Shown here: positions 14,609 through 21,918 of the stretch, piece after piece
Layout: each line of letters opens with the position of its first letter
Position numbering within the stretch: position 1 is the stretch's first letter
DNA from: an uncultured Eggerthellaceae bacterium
GTDB lineage: Bacteria > Actinomycetota > Coriobacteriia > Coriobacteriales > Eggerthellaceae
Direction: 5' to 3'
NCBI GenBank assembly: GCA_934631995.1
Contig: CAKTYF010000006.1
Location: forward strand, 1 to 40,581
DNA length: 40,581 bases
Notes under the pieces: generated by a model
What the model was told of the DNA's origin: nothing
Database searches by the model: none
What the model saw: only the letters and a program-made list of their open reading frames with translations
Made by a program: the position numbers and the translations under genes

Positions 14609-14641
14609 TTGTTGACAAAAGGTGGGGTAATTTGTCAACAA
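14609..14641 (-). repeat. 33-bp palindromic element, copy 4 (perfect, inverted), supplying a stop codon
   Basis: It is the exact reverse complement of copy 1. Read on the minus strand it starts at 14641. Its bases 5-7 (14637-14635, TGA) are the stop codon of the YkgJ-like gene, so the element overlaps the last codons of that gene. Confidence 0.95.
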
Positions 14642-14997
14642 AGGGCGCGCAGGGCGGGGCAGTAGGTGGTGGAGTTGTCGTTGGCCCAATCGTAAGGAAA
14701 GCTTGCGCATTGGTCGGGCTTCACGGGGTGAATGCGACAGCGTCCCGCATCGTCAAGCATTCCGCAAACACCCGTGCCATCAGGTGAATCCTTCAGGATA
14801 AGACATTTCCTATCAGGGGAAACCGCGGTTTTCTGAGCAATGAAGTCATCTTCGCTCATGCCCAGATATGCTGCGATACGCGCGATTTCGGCGTCGCTTA
14901 AGCGCACGATGCCGCCGGGGATACGACAGCATGCCCCACAGCACTGGCAAGCGAATCCTTCCAGCTCGTCGGAATCATAAACGTGATTGATTCTCAT
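14635..14997 (-). CDS. YkgJ family cysteine-cluster protein
   Basis: A 120-residue protein of the zinc- or iron-chelating CxxCxxCC family. The cluster is at residues 17-24 (CQCCGACCRI). Further cysteines lie in GVCGMLDDAGRCRIHPVKPD, in DQCASFP and in TTYCPALRALC. The function of the family is not settled; the cysteines suggest metal or iron-sulfur binding. Its last residues (ALC) and the TGA stop are read from the 33-bp element, so the original C-terminus may have been longer or different. It lies 27 bases downstream of queD on the same strand and is probably cotranscribed. The ribosome binding site before the ATG at 14997 is weak. Confidence 0.85.
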   Translation of the reverse strand: MRINHVYDSDELEGFACQCCGACCRIPGGIVRLSDAEIARIAAYLGMSEDDFIAQKTAVSPDRKCLILKDSPDGTGVCGMLDDAGRCRIHPVKPDQCASFPYDWANDNSTTYCPALRALC

Positions 14998-15024
14998 GAA
15001 ATGTGTTCAGCCGCTTTCCCCGCG

Positions 15025-15447
15025 CTAATCGGCGTACCAAATGGCGCAGTTGTTGGGCGTCTCATACATTTCTACGCGCGAGATATCAAGCCCCTGCTCG
15101 ATAAGCTTTCCCGCAAAGTAGCGTGCCAAGTTCTCGGAGGTTGTACGAAATGGCAGCATGAGCAGCGAAAAGCCTTCGCCTTCCAATGCGGCAACAGTGG
15201 CGGGTGCAAGCGAGCCTTCTTCAACCAGGAACATATGATCCATGGCTTCGGCCTGCGCGCGCACAATGCGTTTGAACGCAGTGAAGTCAAGCACCATATC
15301 CTTCATGGTGCCTTCCGTCTGCAGCTTTTCTTGGCGCAAATACACCACCACGCGCCAACGATGACCGTGCAAGTTTTCGCATTTTCCGTAATAGTCGGTC
15401 AAGAAATGAGCCGAATCGAAGGCTGTTTCGGTTTTGAGTTCGTACAT
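15025..15447 (-). CDS. queD: 6-carboxytetrahydropterin synthase, QueD-like
   Basis: QueD turns dihydroneopterin triphosphate into 6-carboxytetrahydropterin on the way to the tRNA base queuosine. The 140-residue product has the zinc histidines in DSAHFL and NLHGHRW, the catalytic Cys in YGKCENLHGH, LDFTAFKRIV, TSENLARYFAGKL and the substrate-binding Glu in MYETPNNCAIW. I chose the ATG at 15447, where homology begins; the in-frame extension to 15525 is basic and unlike the family. queC and queE are not nearby, so the pathway partners would be elsewhere, or the enzyme may serve another pterin. Divergent from trpS. Confidence 0.9.
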   Translation of the reverse strand: MYELKTETAFDSAHFLTDYYGKCENLHGHRWRVVVYLRQEKLQTEGTMKDMVLDFTAFKRIVRAQAEAMDHMFLVEEGSLAPATVAALEGEGFSLLMLPFRTTSENLARYFAGKLIEQGLDISRVEMYETPNNCAIWYAD

Positions 15448-15653
15448 GTTGCAACCCTTCTGTAGGTTCTCGTGCGTTTTGCGTTTTATCTCGCAGTCCG
15501 TTCTTGTTTTGCGCAGCTTGCGCAAGGGGCGTCTGCGTTGGAGTCAGTTCAAAATGCGGCGCGGCGGGCTTGCCAGCCGTCAACATCGCCTGCTTTTGCA
15601 AACGATAACACAATTCATGCAAGGTGCTGTGCAAAGATAGGCTTTGCATACGT

Positions 15654-15659
15654 TATACT
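15654..15659 (+). promoter_or_regulatory. Probable -10 element of trpS
   Basis: TATACT lies about 50 bases before the trpS ATG. A good -35 is not obvious. A GCAAAG (15631-15636) / CTTTGC (15642-15647) inverted repeat lies in the expected -35 to spacer region and could be an operator. The rest of 15448-15706 shows no gene. Confidence 0.4.
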
Positions 15660-15706
15660 GACCTATCGTTACCATAACTTCAATTTCATCAACGAAAGAG
15701 TGCACC

Positions 15707-16756
15707 ATGAGTGAAGATAGCTTTGAAGCAAGCAAGAAGCGCAGCGATGCCATTGTGGCGGACCTTGAGGTTCATCCCGAGAAGTACACGATGCTCACGG
15801 GCGATCGTCCTACGGGGCGTTTGCACATGGGCCATTACTTCGGCACCATCAAAGAGCGCGTTCGTTTGCAAAACAAGGGCATTGCGACAAACGTCATTAT
15901 TGCCGACTACCAGGTGATTACCGACCGCGACACCACGGCAAACATTCAGGACAACGTGGCAAATATGGTCATTGATTACTTGGCTGCGGGCCTTGATCCC
16001 GAAAAGACCATGATTTTCACCCATTCTGCGGTGCCGGCATTGAACCAGCTTATGCTGCCGTTTTTGAGCCTGGTCACCGAAAGCGAGCTGTTCCGCAACC
16101 CCACGGTGAAGGCGGAGCAGGAGGCCTCGGGTCATGCACTCACGGGCCTTTTGCTTACGTACCCGGTACATCAGGCGTGCGACATTTTGTTCTGCAAGGG
16201 CAACATTGTGCCCGTTGGCAAGGATCAGCTGCCCCATATCGAGATCACGCGTCAGATTGCGCGCCGTTTCAACGAGCGTTACGCCGAAGTGTTTCCGCTG
16301 CCCGAGGGCATTCTGAACGACGACATCCCCGAAGTGCCCGGCCTGGACGGTCGCAAGATGTCCAAGAGCTACGGCAACGCCATTTCTTTGTGCTTGACCG
16401 AAGAGGAAACGTGGAAGCTCATCAAGAAGTCCAAGACCGACTCCGAGCGCATGATCACGTTCGACAAGGAAAACCGCCCCGGCGTTTCCGCGCTTTTGAC
16501 TACGGCCGCTTTGTGCACGGGCCGCTCTGAAGTGGAAATTGCCGAAGAAATTGGCGAAGGTGGATCGGGTGCGCTGAAGAAATACGTGAACGAGAGCGTG
16601 AATTCGTACCTGGCGCCGTTACGTGAGCGCCGTCGTGAGCTGGAAGGCCAAATGGACTACATCCATGACGTTTTGGCTGACGGTAATCGCCGTGCGAACG
16701 AAATTGCCAACCAAACGCTTGCCGAAGTGCGCGAAGCTATGCACATGGTGTATTAA
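15707..16756 (+). CDS. trpS: Tryptophanyl-tRNA synthetase
   Basis: Charges tRNA-Trp. Class I synthetase of 349 residues with the HIGH-type motif GRLHMGHYFG near residue 37 and KMSKSYGNAI near residue 220. The active-site segment IIADYQVITDRD and the dimer-forming TYPVHQACDILF are also visible. The ATG at 15707 is preceded by GAAAGAG, a moderate ribosome binding site. I see no T-box or leader peptide with Trp codons upstream. It stands alone, followed by a 170-base spacer before the activase gene. Confidence 0.96.
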   Translation: MSEDSFEASKKRSDAIVADLEVHPEKYTMLTGDRPTGRLHMGHYFGTIKERVRLQNKGIATNVIIADYQVITDRDTTANIQDNVANMVIDYLAAGLDPEKTMIFTHSAVPALNQLMLPFLSLVTESELFRNPTVKAEQEASGHALTGLLLTYPVHQACDILFCKGNIVPVGKDQLPHIEITRQIARRFNERYAEVFPLPEGILNDDIPEVPGLDGRKMSKSYGNAISLCLTEEETWKLIKKSKTDSERMITFDKENRPGVSALLTTAALCTGRSEVEIAEEIGEGGSGALKKYVNESVNSYLAPLRERRRELEGQMDYIHDVLADGNRRANEIANQTLAEVREAMHMVY

Positions 16757-16801
16757 TGAACATCGGCGACAAGCCTATTACCTGGACGCAATCTAATTCG
16801 C

Positions 16802-16807
16802 TATAAT
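16802..16807 (+). promoter_or_regulatory. -10 element upstream of the activase gene
   Basis: A perfect TATAAT, with TTACCT (16778-16783) 18 bases upstream. AATTCGC (16795-16801) and GCGAATT (16826-16832) form an inverted repeat around the start region that could be an operator. A 10-bp palindrome GCCTTAAGGC lies at 16855-16864. Confidence 0.5.
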
Positions 16808-16927
16808 CCGTAAGAATAAGAAATGGCGAATTATACAGTATCGCGCGCTCTATTGCCTTAAGGCGATAGCTGATCTGGTTGCTTGTTGCAGAATTGCTTT
16901 TTGCTTTAGGCGCGCATGAGGCAATTT

Positions 16928-19900
16928 ATGTTGGTAGAGAAAATTAAGCTGGGAATTGACATCGGTTCCACAACGGTTAAGGCGATTGCGCTTGACGCTG
17001 GAACCGATGAAGTCCTTTATTCTGAATATCGCAGGCACGAGGCGAAGCAGGCGCATGCGGTCGCGCAGCTTTTGGGCAACGTGAAGGAGCAGTTTCCCAA
17101 CTGCGAGATTCGCTGTGCGCTTACGGGTTCGGGTGCGGCTCCCATGGCGCAGGCCTTGGGAGTTTTTTACGTTCAGGAAGTAGTGGCAAACGCTATTGCG
17201 GTGGGGAAGTTGTTCCCTTCTGCCCGAACGGCTATTGAGCTGGGTGGTCAGGATGCGAAGATGATTTTCTTCACGGAGGGCCAGCGCACGGGTCGCGCCA
17301 CGGTAAGCGATATGCGCATGAATGGCTCGTGCGCGGGTGGCACCGGAGCGTTTATCGATGAGATTGCAAATCTTCTGCGTATTCCTGTGGAGCAATTCAA
17401 CGATCGAGCGTGCCTTGGAACGCGCGTGTACGACGTTTCGGGTCGTTGCGGCGTTTATGCGAAAACCGATATCCAGCCGCTTCTCAATCAGGGTGTTCCT
17501 AAGGAAGACCTGGCGTTATCCACGTTCCATGCCATTGCGAAACAGACGATTGGCGGCTTGGCGCAGGGTCTTGATATCACCGCGCCCGTCATTTTCGAAG
17601 GCGGTCCGCTTACGTTCAATCCCCGTTTAATTCAGGTGTTCAAAGAGCGCCTGAATTTATCCGAGAGCGACGTTATTGTGCCAAAACATCCCGAGACGAT
17701 TGTAGCTTTGGGGGCGGCGCTTTCTTTGGATGTTCTGTTTGGCGATCAAGCTGCGACTTCCGAGGCCGGTGAAGCAACTGGCGATGCGAATGCCGAAGCG
17801 GCTGGCGAAACGCCCTCCTGCAATAGCAAAGCAGCTGATAACACGGCCGCCGGTGCCGGCGCGTCCGCTGCGGATGTCCCAACCGCCGACGCTGGTGCGC
17901 CCGCTGCGGGTGTCCCGACTAACATCACGTTTGCGAATCTTGATATTGACCAGGCGCTTTCAATCTTGGAAGACCCGTCGTTTTTGAACCAGGATGATGC
18001 ATCAAGCGCGACACCTTTCTTTGAAAGCGAAGAAGAGTACACCCGATTCAAGGAACGTCACGCGCTTCAATCGCAGAAGGGCAGCGGTATTGCTCCCGGT
18101 GAATCGATGCGCGCTTATCTTGGCATCGACTGCGGCAGTACCACTACAAAATTCGTTTTGATGGCCGAGGATGGCTCTCTTATCGATAGCTTTTATGCTT
18201 CGAACGAAGGAGAGCCGCTGGATGTTGCCAAAAAAGCCCTTACGGAAATGAGCGAGCGGTACGCACGGCAAAAGAGCACAATCGAGCTTTTGGGAGTGGG
18301 CACCACCGGTTACGGCGAAATGCTCATGCACGAAGCATTCGGCGCCGATTATCACGTGGTGGAAACAGTTGCTCACGCAAAAGCGGCGTGCTCCACGCTT
18401 CCCCAGGCCACGTTCGTGTTGGACATTGGCGGCCAGGATATGAAGGCCATTTGGCTGTCAGACGGCATTGTTACGAACATCGTGGTCAACGAGGCATGCT
18501 CTTCGGGTTGCGGCAGCTTCCTGGAGAACTTCGCGTCTACGTTGGGCATTCCCACGCACGACATTGCTCAAGCGGCGTTCTCGTCGAAACGCCCTGCTCA
18601 ACTGGGAAGTCGCTGCACGGTGTTCATGAATTCGAATATTGTTACCGAGCAGCGGCGGGGAAGCACACCGGCCGATATCATGGCGGGTCTTTGTCGCTCT
18701 ATCATTGAAAATGTATTCACGAAAGTCATTCGCTTGTCGAATCTTGACAACCTGGGCAACGCGATTGTGGTTCAGGGCGGTACGTTCATGAACGATGCTG
18801 TTCTGCGCGCATTCGAGGAATATCTGGGCAAACAGGTTGTGCGCGCGCCGTATCCAGGTCTTATGGGAGCTTTGGGCGCGGCCATGCTTACGCAAGAGCA
18901 CATGGAAGCGCAGCGCGCTGCTGATCCGCTGGTGAAGTCGCGGTTCATTGGCTTTGAGGCTGCGGCAAATCTGACATACGAGCAAGAGCAGAACCTGACC
19001 TGTCCGTTTTGTGCGAACCATTGCAACCGCACACGGCTGACGTTTTCGAACGGACGGACGTTCATCACGGGTAATCGCTGCCCAAAGGGACAGGTTGTGG
19101 GCGATGCGCACGACAGCGAGACAAAAAAGGCGCTCGCAAAAGTTGCGCAAGAGCAAGCAAGCGTTCCGAACTTGTTTGAAGAGCGTAAGGCGTTGCTGTT
19201 CAAAGAATATCCTTACCAGCAACTTTGCCCTGACAGGGGCGTTGTCATTGGTCTGCCGCGCGTTTTGGCATTATGGGACAATGCACCGTTTTGGACTACG
19301 TTTTTCAAGGCGCTTGGCTTCGGCGTAAAGCTCTCGCCGTTCAGCACGCGTAAAATTTACGAAAGCGGCCTTCACGCGGTTACCTCGGACACGGTATGTT
19401 TTCCCGCGAAACTCGTTCACGGGCACATTCGCAGCCTGGTGAAGATGGGTGTCGATCGTATTTTCATGCCTATCATCACGGTCGTTCCCAGCGAGGGCAC
19501 GGAAAAAACGGCTGAATCGATGTGCGCCGTGGTAAAAGGGTGCCCCATGGTCATTGGGAATTCCGATAACCCCTATGATCGATGGGGCGTTCCCTTTGAC
19601 GCGCCGTTATGGCATTGGTACAGCGAGAAAGATCGCGACAAGCAGCTTTGCCAGTACATGAAAGAGACGTTCGGCATTGCGTCAACGGATGTGCTGCAGG
19701 CGCTTGACCAGGCAATCGCCGCACAAGATGCGTTCAGAAGCGCGCTTCAGCAGCGGGGTAGTGCCATTATGGAGCAATGTAAGGCGAATGGCACGTACGC
19801 AATGATCCTTGCTTCGCGTCCGTACCAAAACGATGACTTGGTGAATCACGACTTGCCCAAGATGTTCACGGAATACGGCATTCCCGTGCTCACGGCGGAT

Positions 19901-21532
19901 TCGCTTCCGGAAATCCATACGGAAGATTTGTCGAATTTGCTGCTGGACGTGGTAAACAACTTCCACGCGCGCATGCTTTCCACAGCGCTTGTTGCGGCGC
20001 GCAGCTCGTATTTGGAATACGCTCAGATTGTCAACTTCAACTGCGGACATGATGCGTATCTATCCGATGAGATTGTGCGCGTGATGGACGAGGTTGGCGG
20101 AAAGGCGCCGCTTGTTCTGAAAGTGGATGAAAGCGACATTGTGGGACCCTTGCGTATTCGCGTGAGATCGTTCGTTGAAACAGTAAATATGCGTCGCGCC
20201 CGCTTGGCGGCTCAGACTGCTGCGGTTTCCGACGATTCCGCGCCCGTTTCGGAGCGTGCATCTCATGAGCTGGCCGATCCGTATCATTCCAAGTTCGTGA
20301 AAGATATGATTCCGGCAAAAACCGTTCTAGTGCCGAACACATCTCATGCGTTCAGCATGTTGATGGCGGCTGCTTTTGCGGGGCAGGGTCTTACCACCGT
20401 TTCGTTGCCCGTTGGTCGCGAAGAAGCTATTCGCCTGGGCAAACGTTATGTGCATAACGATATTTGCTTCCCGTGCCAAGTGGTTATCGGCGAAGCGCTT
20501 GCGGCGCTGGAAAGCGGAGCGTGGGACCCCGATAACGTGGCGATTGCCATGGGAAAATACATTGGCGACTGCCGCCTGACGCATTACACGGCGCTTTTGC
20601 GCAAAGCGCTCGATGATGCCGGGTACCCGCAAGTGCCCATTATCACGAACGACGACGTTGATTACCACAACGTTCACCCGGGCTATAAAATGAATCTCCT
20701 CACGGCTATGCGCATTGCATTCGGGCTGCCTATGGTTGACGCGCTTGAAGAGCTGCTGCGCAAGATGCGTCCGTATGAGCTGGTCAAGGGAAGCGCCGAT
20801 AAAGCGTTTGAGCAGGCGCTTGAGCTGACCATAAACGGTTTGCGCGCAGGTGGCATTCGCGGCATGAAGAAGGCCTTTGAACAGGCGATTCAGATTATGC
20901 AGACCGTGAAATACGACCGTTCGAATCTCAAACCGCAAGTGCTTATTGTGGGCGAGTACCTACTGAATTTCCACGAAGGCGCAAACCGGGATATCGAGCG
21001 ATACCTGGAAGAAAACGGCATGGAGATCATTGAAGCGCGCATGACCGACGTCATTCGCAAATCGTATTTCTACAAGGATCGTCAGGTGCGCGAATACCAT
21101 TTGGACAAGTCGTTTGGCTACAAAGCCACGTTCCGTATTGAAAGTGAGATATTCAACCTTGCGCACGATATGTGCGATCAAATTGCGAAGGCGCATCCGC
21201 TTTACGAGCCGGCGGCGCGCATGCAGGATATCGTGGTGGCGTCCGACCCCATTATCCACCACACGTTTGATGCGGGCGAAGGTGTGCTTATTCCGGCGGA
21301 GATCATCCACCACGCACAGCACGGGTGTCGTGCGTTTGTCATCTTGCAACCTTTTGGGTGCTTGCCGAACCACGTGGTGGGGCGCGGCATAACGAAGAAG
21401 CTCAAAGAAATGTATCCCGATGCGCAAATCCTTCCGCTTGATTACGATCCTGATATGGCGCAGGCGAACATTGAGAATCGTTTGCAGATGCTCATCATGG
21501 AAGCGAAAGCGCAAAAGAGGGCGCACGAGTAG
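16928..21532 (+). CDS. Giant 2-hydroxyacyl-CoA dehydratase activase-related protein
   Basis: A 1534-residue protein. Two BadF/BcrA/HgdC-type ATPase modules come first: residues 1-270 (LGIDIGSTTVKA; NGSCAGGTGAFIDEIA) and about 380-650 (LGIDCGSTTTKFV; NEACSSGCGSFLENFA). Cysteines in these second motifs hold the bridging [4Fe-4S] cluster in true activators. A cysteine region follows (CPFCANHCNRT, then GNRCPKG near residue 720), then DUF2229- and HgdB-like domains with NDICFPCQVVIGEA. Activators use ATP to drive electron transfer to a dehydratase. Here activator and dehydratase-like parts share one chain and the substrate is unknown. An Ala-rich linker lies at about residues 275-335. The ATG at 16928 has TGAGG 6 bases upstream; the ATG at 16916 is an alternative. 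No dehydratase subunit genes are adjacent. Confidence 0.9.
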   Translation: MLVEKIKLGIDIGSTTVKAIALDAGTDEVLYSEYRRHEAKQAHAVAQLLGNVKEQFPNCEIRCALTGSGAAPMAQALGVFYVQEVVANAIAVGKLFPSARTAIELGGQDAKMIFFTEGQRTGRATVSDMRMNGSCAGGTGAFIDEIANLLRIPVEQFNDRACLGTRVYDVSGRCGVYAKTDIQPLLNQGVPKEDLALSTFHAIAKQTIGGLAQGLDITAPVIFEGGPLTFNPRLIQVFKERLNLSESDVIVPKHPETIVALGAALSLDVLFGDQAATSEAGEATGDANAEAAGETPSCNSKAADNTAAGAGASAADVPTADAGAPAAGVPTNITFANLDIDQALSILEDPSFLNQDDASSATPFFESEEEYTRFKERHALQSQKGSGIAPGESMRAYLGIDCGSTTTKFVLMAEDGSLIDSFYASNEGEPLDVAKKALTEMSERYARQKSTIELLGVGTTGYGEMLMHEAFGADYHVVETVAHAKAACSTLPQATFVLDIGGQDMKAIWLSDGIVTNIVVNEACSSGCGSFLENFASTLGIPTHDIAQAAFSSKRPAQLGSRCTVFMNSNIVTEQRRGSTPADIMAGLCRSIIENVFTKVIRLSNLDNLGNAIVVQGGTFMNDAVLRAFEEYLGKQVVRAPYPGLMGALGAAMLTQEHMEAQRAADPLVKSRFIGFEAAANLTYEQEQNLTCPFCANHCNRTRLTFSNGRTFITGNRCPKGQVVGDAHDSETKKALAKVAQEQASVPNLFEERKALLFKEYPYQQLCPDRGVVIGLPRVLALWDNAPFWTTFFKALGFGVKLSPFSTRKIYESGLHAVTSDTVCFPAKLVHGHIRSLVKMGVDRIFMPIITVVPSEGTEKTAESMCAVVKGCPMVIGNSDNPYDRWGVPFDAPLWHWYSEKDRDKQLCQYMKETFGIASTDVLQALDQAIAAQDAFRSALQQRGSAIMEQCKANGTYAMILASRPYQNDDLVNHDLPKMFTEYGIPVLTADSLPEIHTEDLSNLLLDVVNNFHARMLSTALVAARSSYLEYAQIVNFNCGHDAYLSDEIVRVMDEVGGKAPLVLKVDESDIVGPLRIRVRSFVETVNMRRARLAAQTAAVSDDSAPVSERASHELADPYHSKFVKDMIPAKTVLVPNTSHAFSMLMAAAFAGQGLTTVSLPVGREEAIRLGKRYVHNDICFPCQVVIGEALAALESGAWDPDNVAIAMGKYIGDCRLTHYTALLRKALDDAGYPQVPIITNDDVDYHNVHPGYKMNLLTAMRIAFGLPMVDALEELLRKMRPYELVKGSADKAFEQALELTINGLRAGGIRGMKKAFEQAIQIMQTVKYDRSNLKPQVLIVGEYLLNFHEGANRDIERYLEENGMEIIEARMTDVIRKSYFYKDRQVREYHLDKSFGYKATFRIESEIFNLAHDMCDQIAKAHPLYEPAARMQDIVVASDPIIHHTFDAGEGVLIPAEIIHHAQHGCRAFVILQPFGCLPNHVVGRGITKKLKEMYPDAQILPLDYDPDMAQANIENRLQMLIMEAKAQKRAHE

Positions 21533-21591
21533 TCCGGGGGTGCGATTATGGTGCGATAGTAATGTCTTCGCGCGCCTTTTAAAATCGGTGC

Positions 21592-21620
21592 TTGCATTGG
21601 GCGGGGCGTTCGGTTACTAT
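21592..21620 (+). promoter_or_regulatory. Promoter of the tRNA-Val gene
   Basis: TTGCAT (21592-21597), 17 bases, TACTAT (21615-21620), with transcription expected to begin about 10 bases before the tRNA. TATAGT at 21618-21623 is an overlapping alternative -10. Confidence 0.5.
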
Positions 21621-21637
21621 AGTCAAGCACAATTTTT

Positions 21638-21712
21638 GGTCGCTTGGCTCAGCGGGAGAGCATCGCCTTCACACGGCGGGGGTCACAGGTTCAAATCCTG
21701 TAGCGACCACCA
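21638..21712 (+). tRNA. tRNA-Val, anticodon CAC
   Basis: The cloverleaf is complete. The acceptor GGTCGCT (21638-21644) pairs with AGCGACC (21702-21708), followed by A and an encoded CCA (21710-21712). The D stem is GCTC/GAGC, the anticodon loop is TTCACAC with anticodon CAC reading GUG, and the T arm is ACAGG, TTCAAAT, CCTGT. A strong terminator follows at once, so it is a single-gene unit. Confidence 0.95.
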
Positions 21713-21722
21713 TTGAATGTAC

Positions 21723-21757
21723 ACAGGTCACAAACTTCGGTTTGTGGCCTGTTTTTT
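21723..21757 (+). terminator. Intrinsic terminator of tRNA-Val
   Basis: ACAGGTCACAAAC, loop TTCG, GTTTGTGGCCTGT, then six T residues. The 13-base arms pair with one mismatch. Textbook form, 11 bases after the tRNA. Confidence 0.92.
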
Positions 21758-21918
21758 GTATCTGGTGCTTTGACGTGCGGGCTGCTCATTACGCCGAGCG
21801 TGGCGAATCGGTGGTAAAGAATTGCTGACGTGCTCTGTTCGCAGTTGATACGGTAAAATTAAACGTTCTTGTGTGTGAATGCGTGCAGAGGCCGCAGGTA
21901 CGTGAAAAAAAGGAAATC

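Noticed and set aside
2587..14641. A CRISPR array made of the 33-bp repeat
   Set aside because: Copies are kilobases apart or inverted, with no regular spacers and no cas genes.
15448..15706. A T-box or tryptophan leader before trpS
   Set aside because: No T-box sequence, terminator/antiterminator pair or run of Trp codons is visible.
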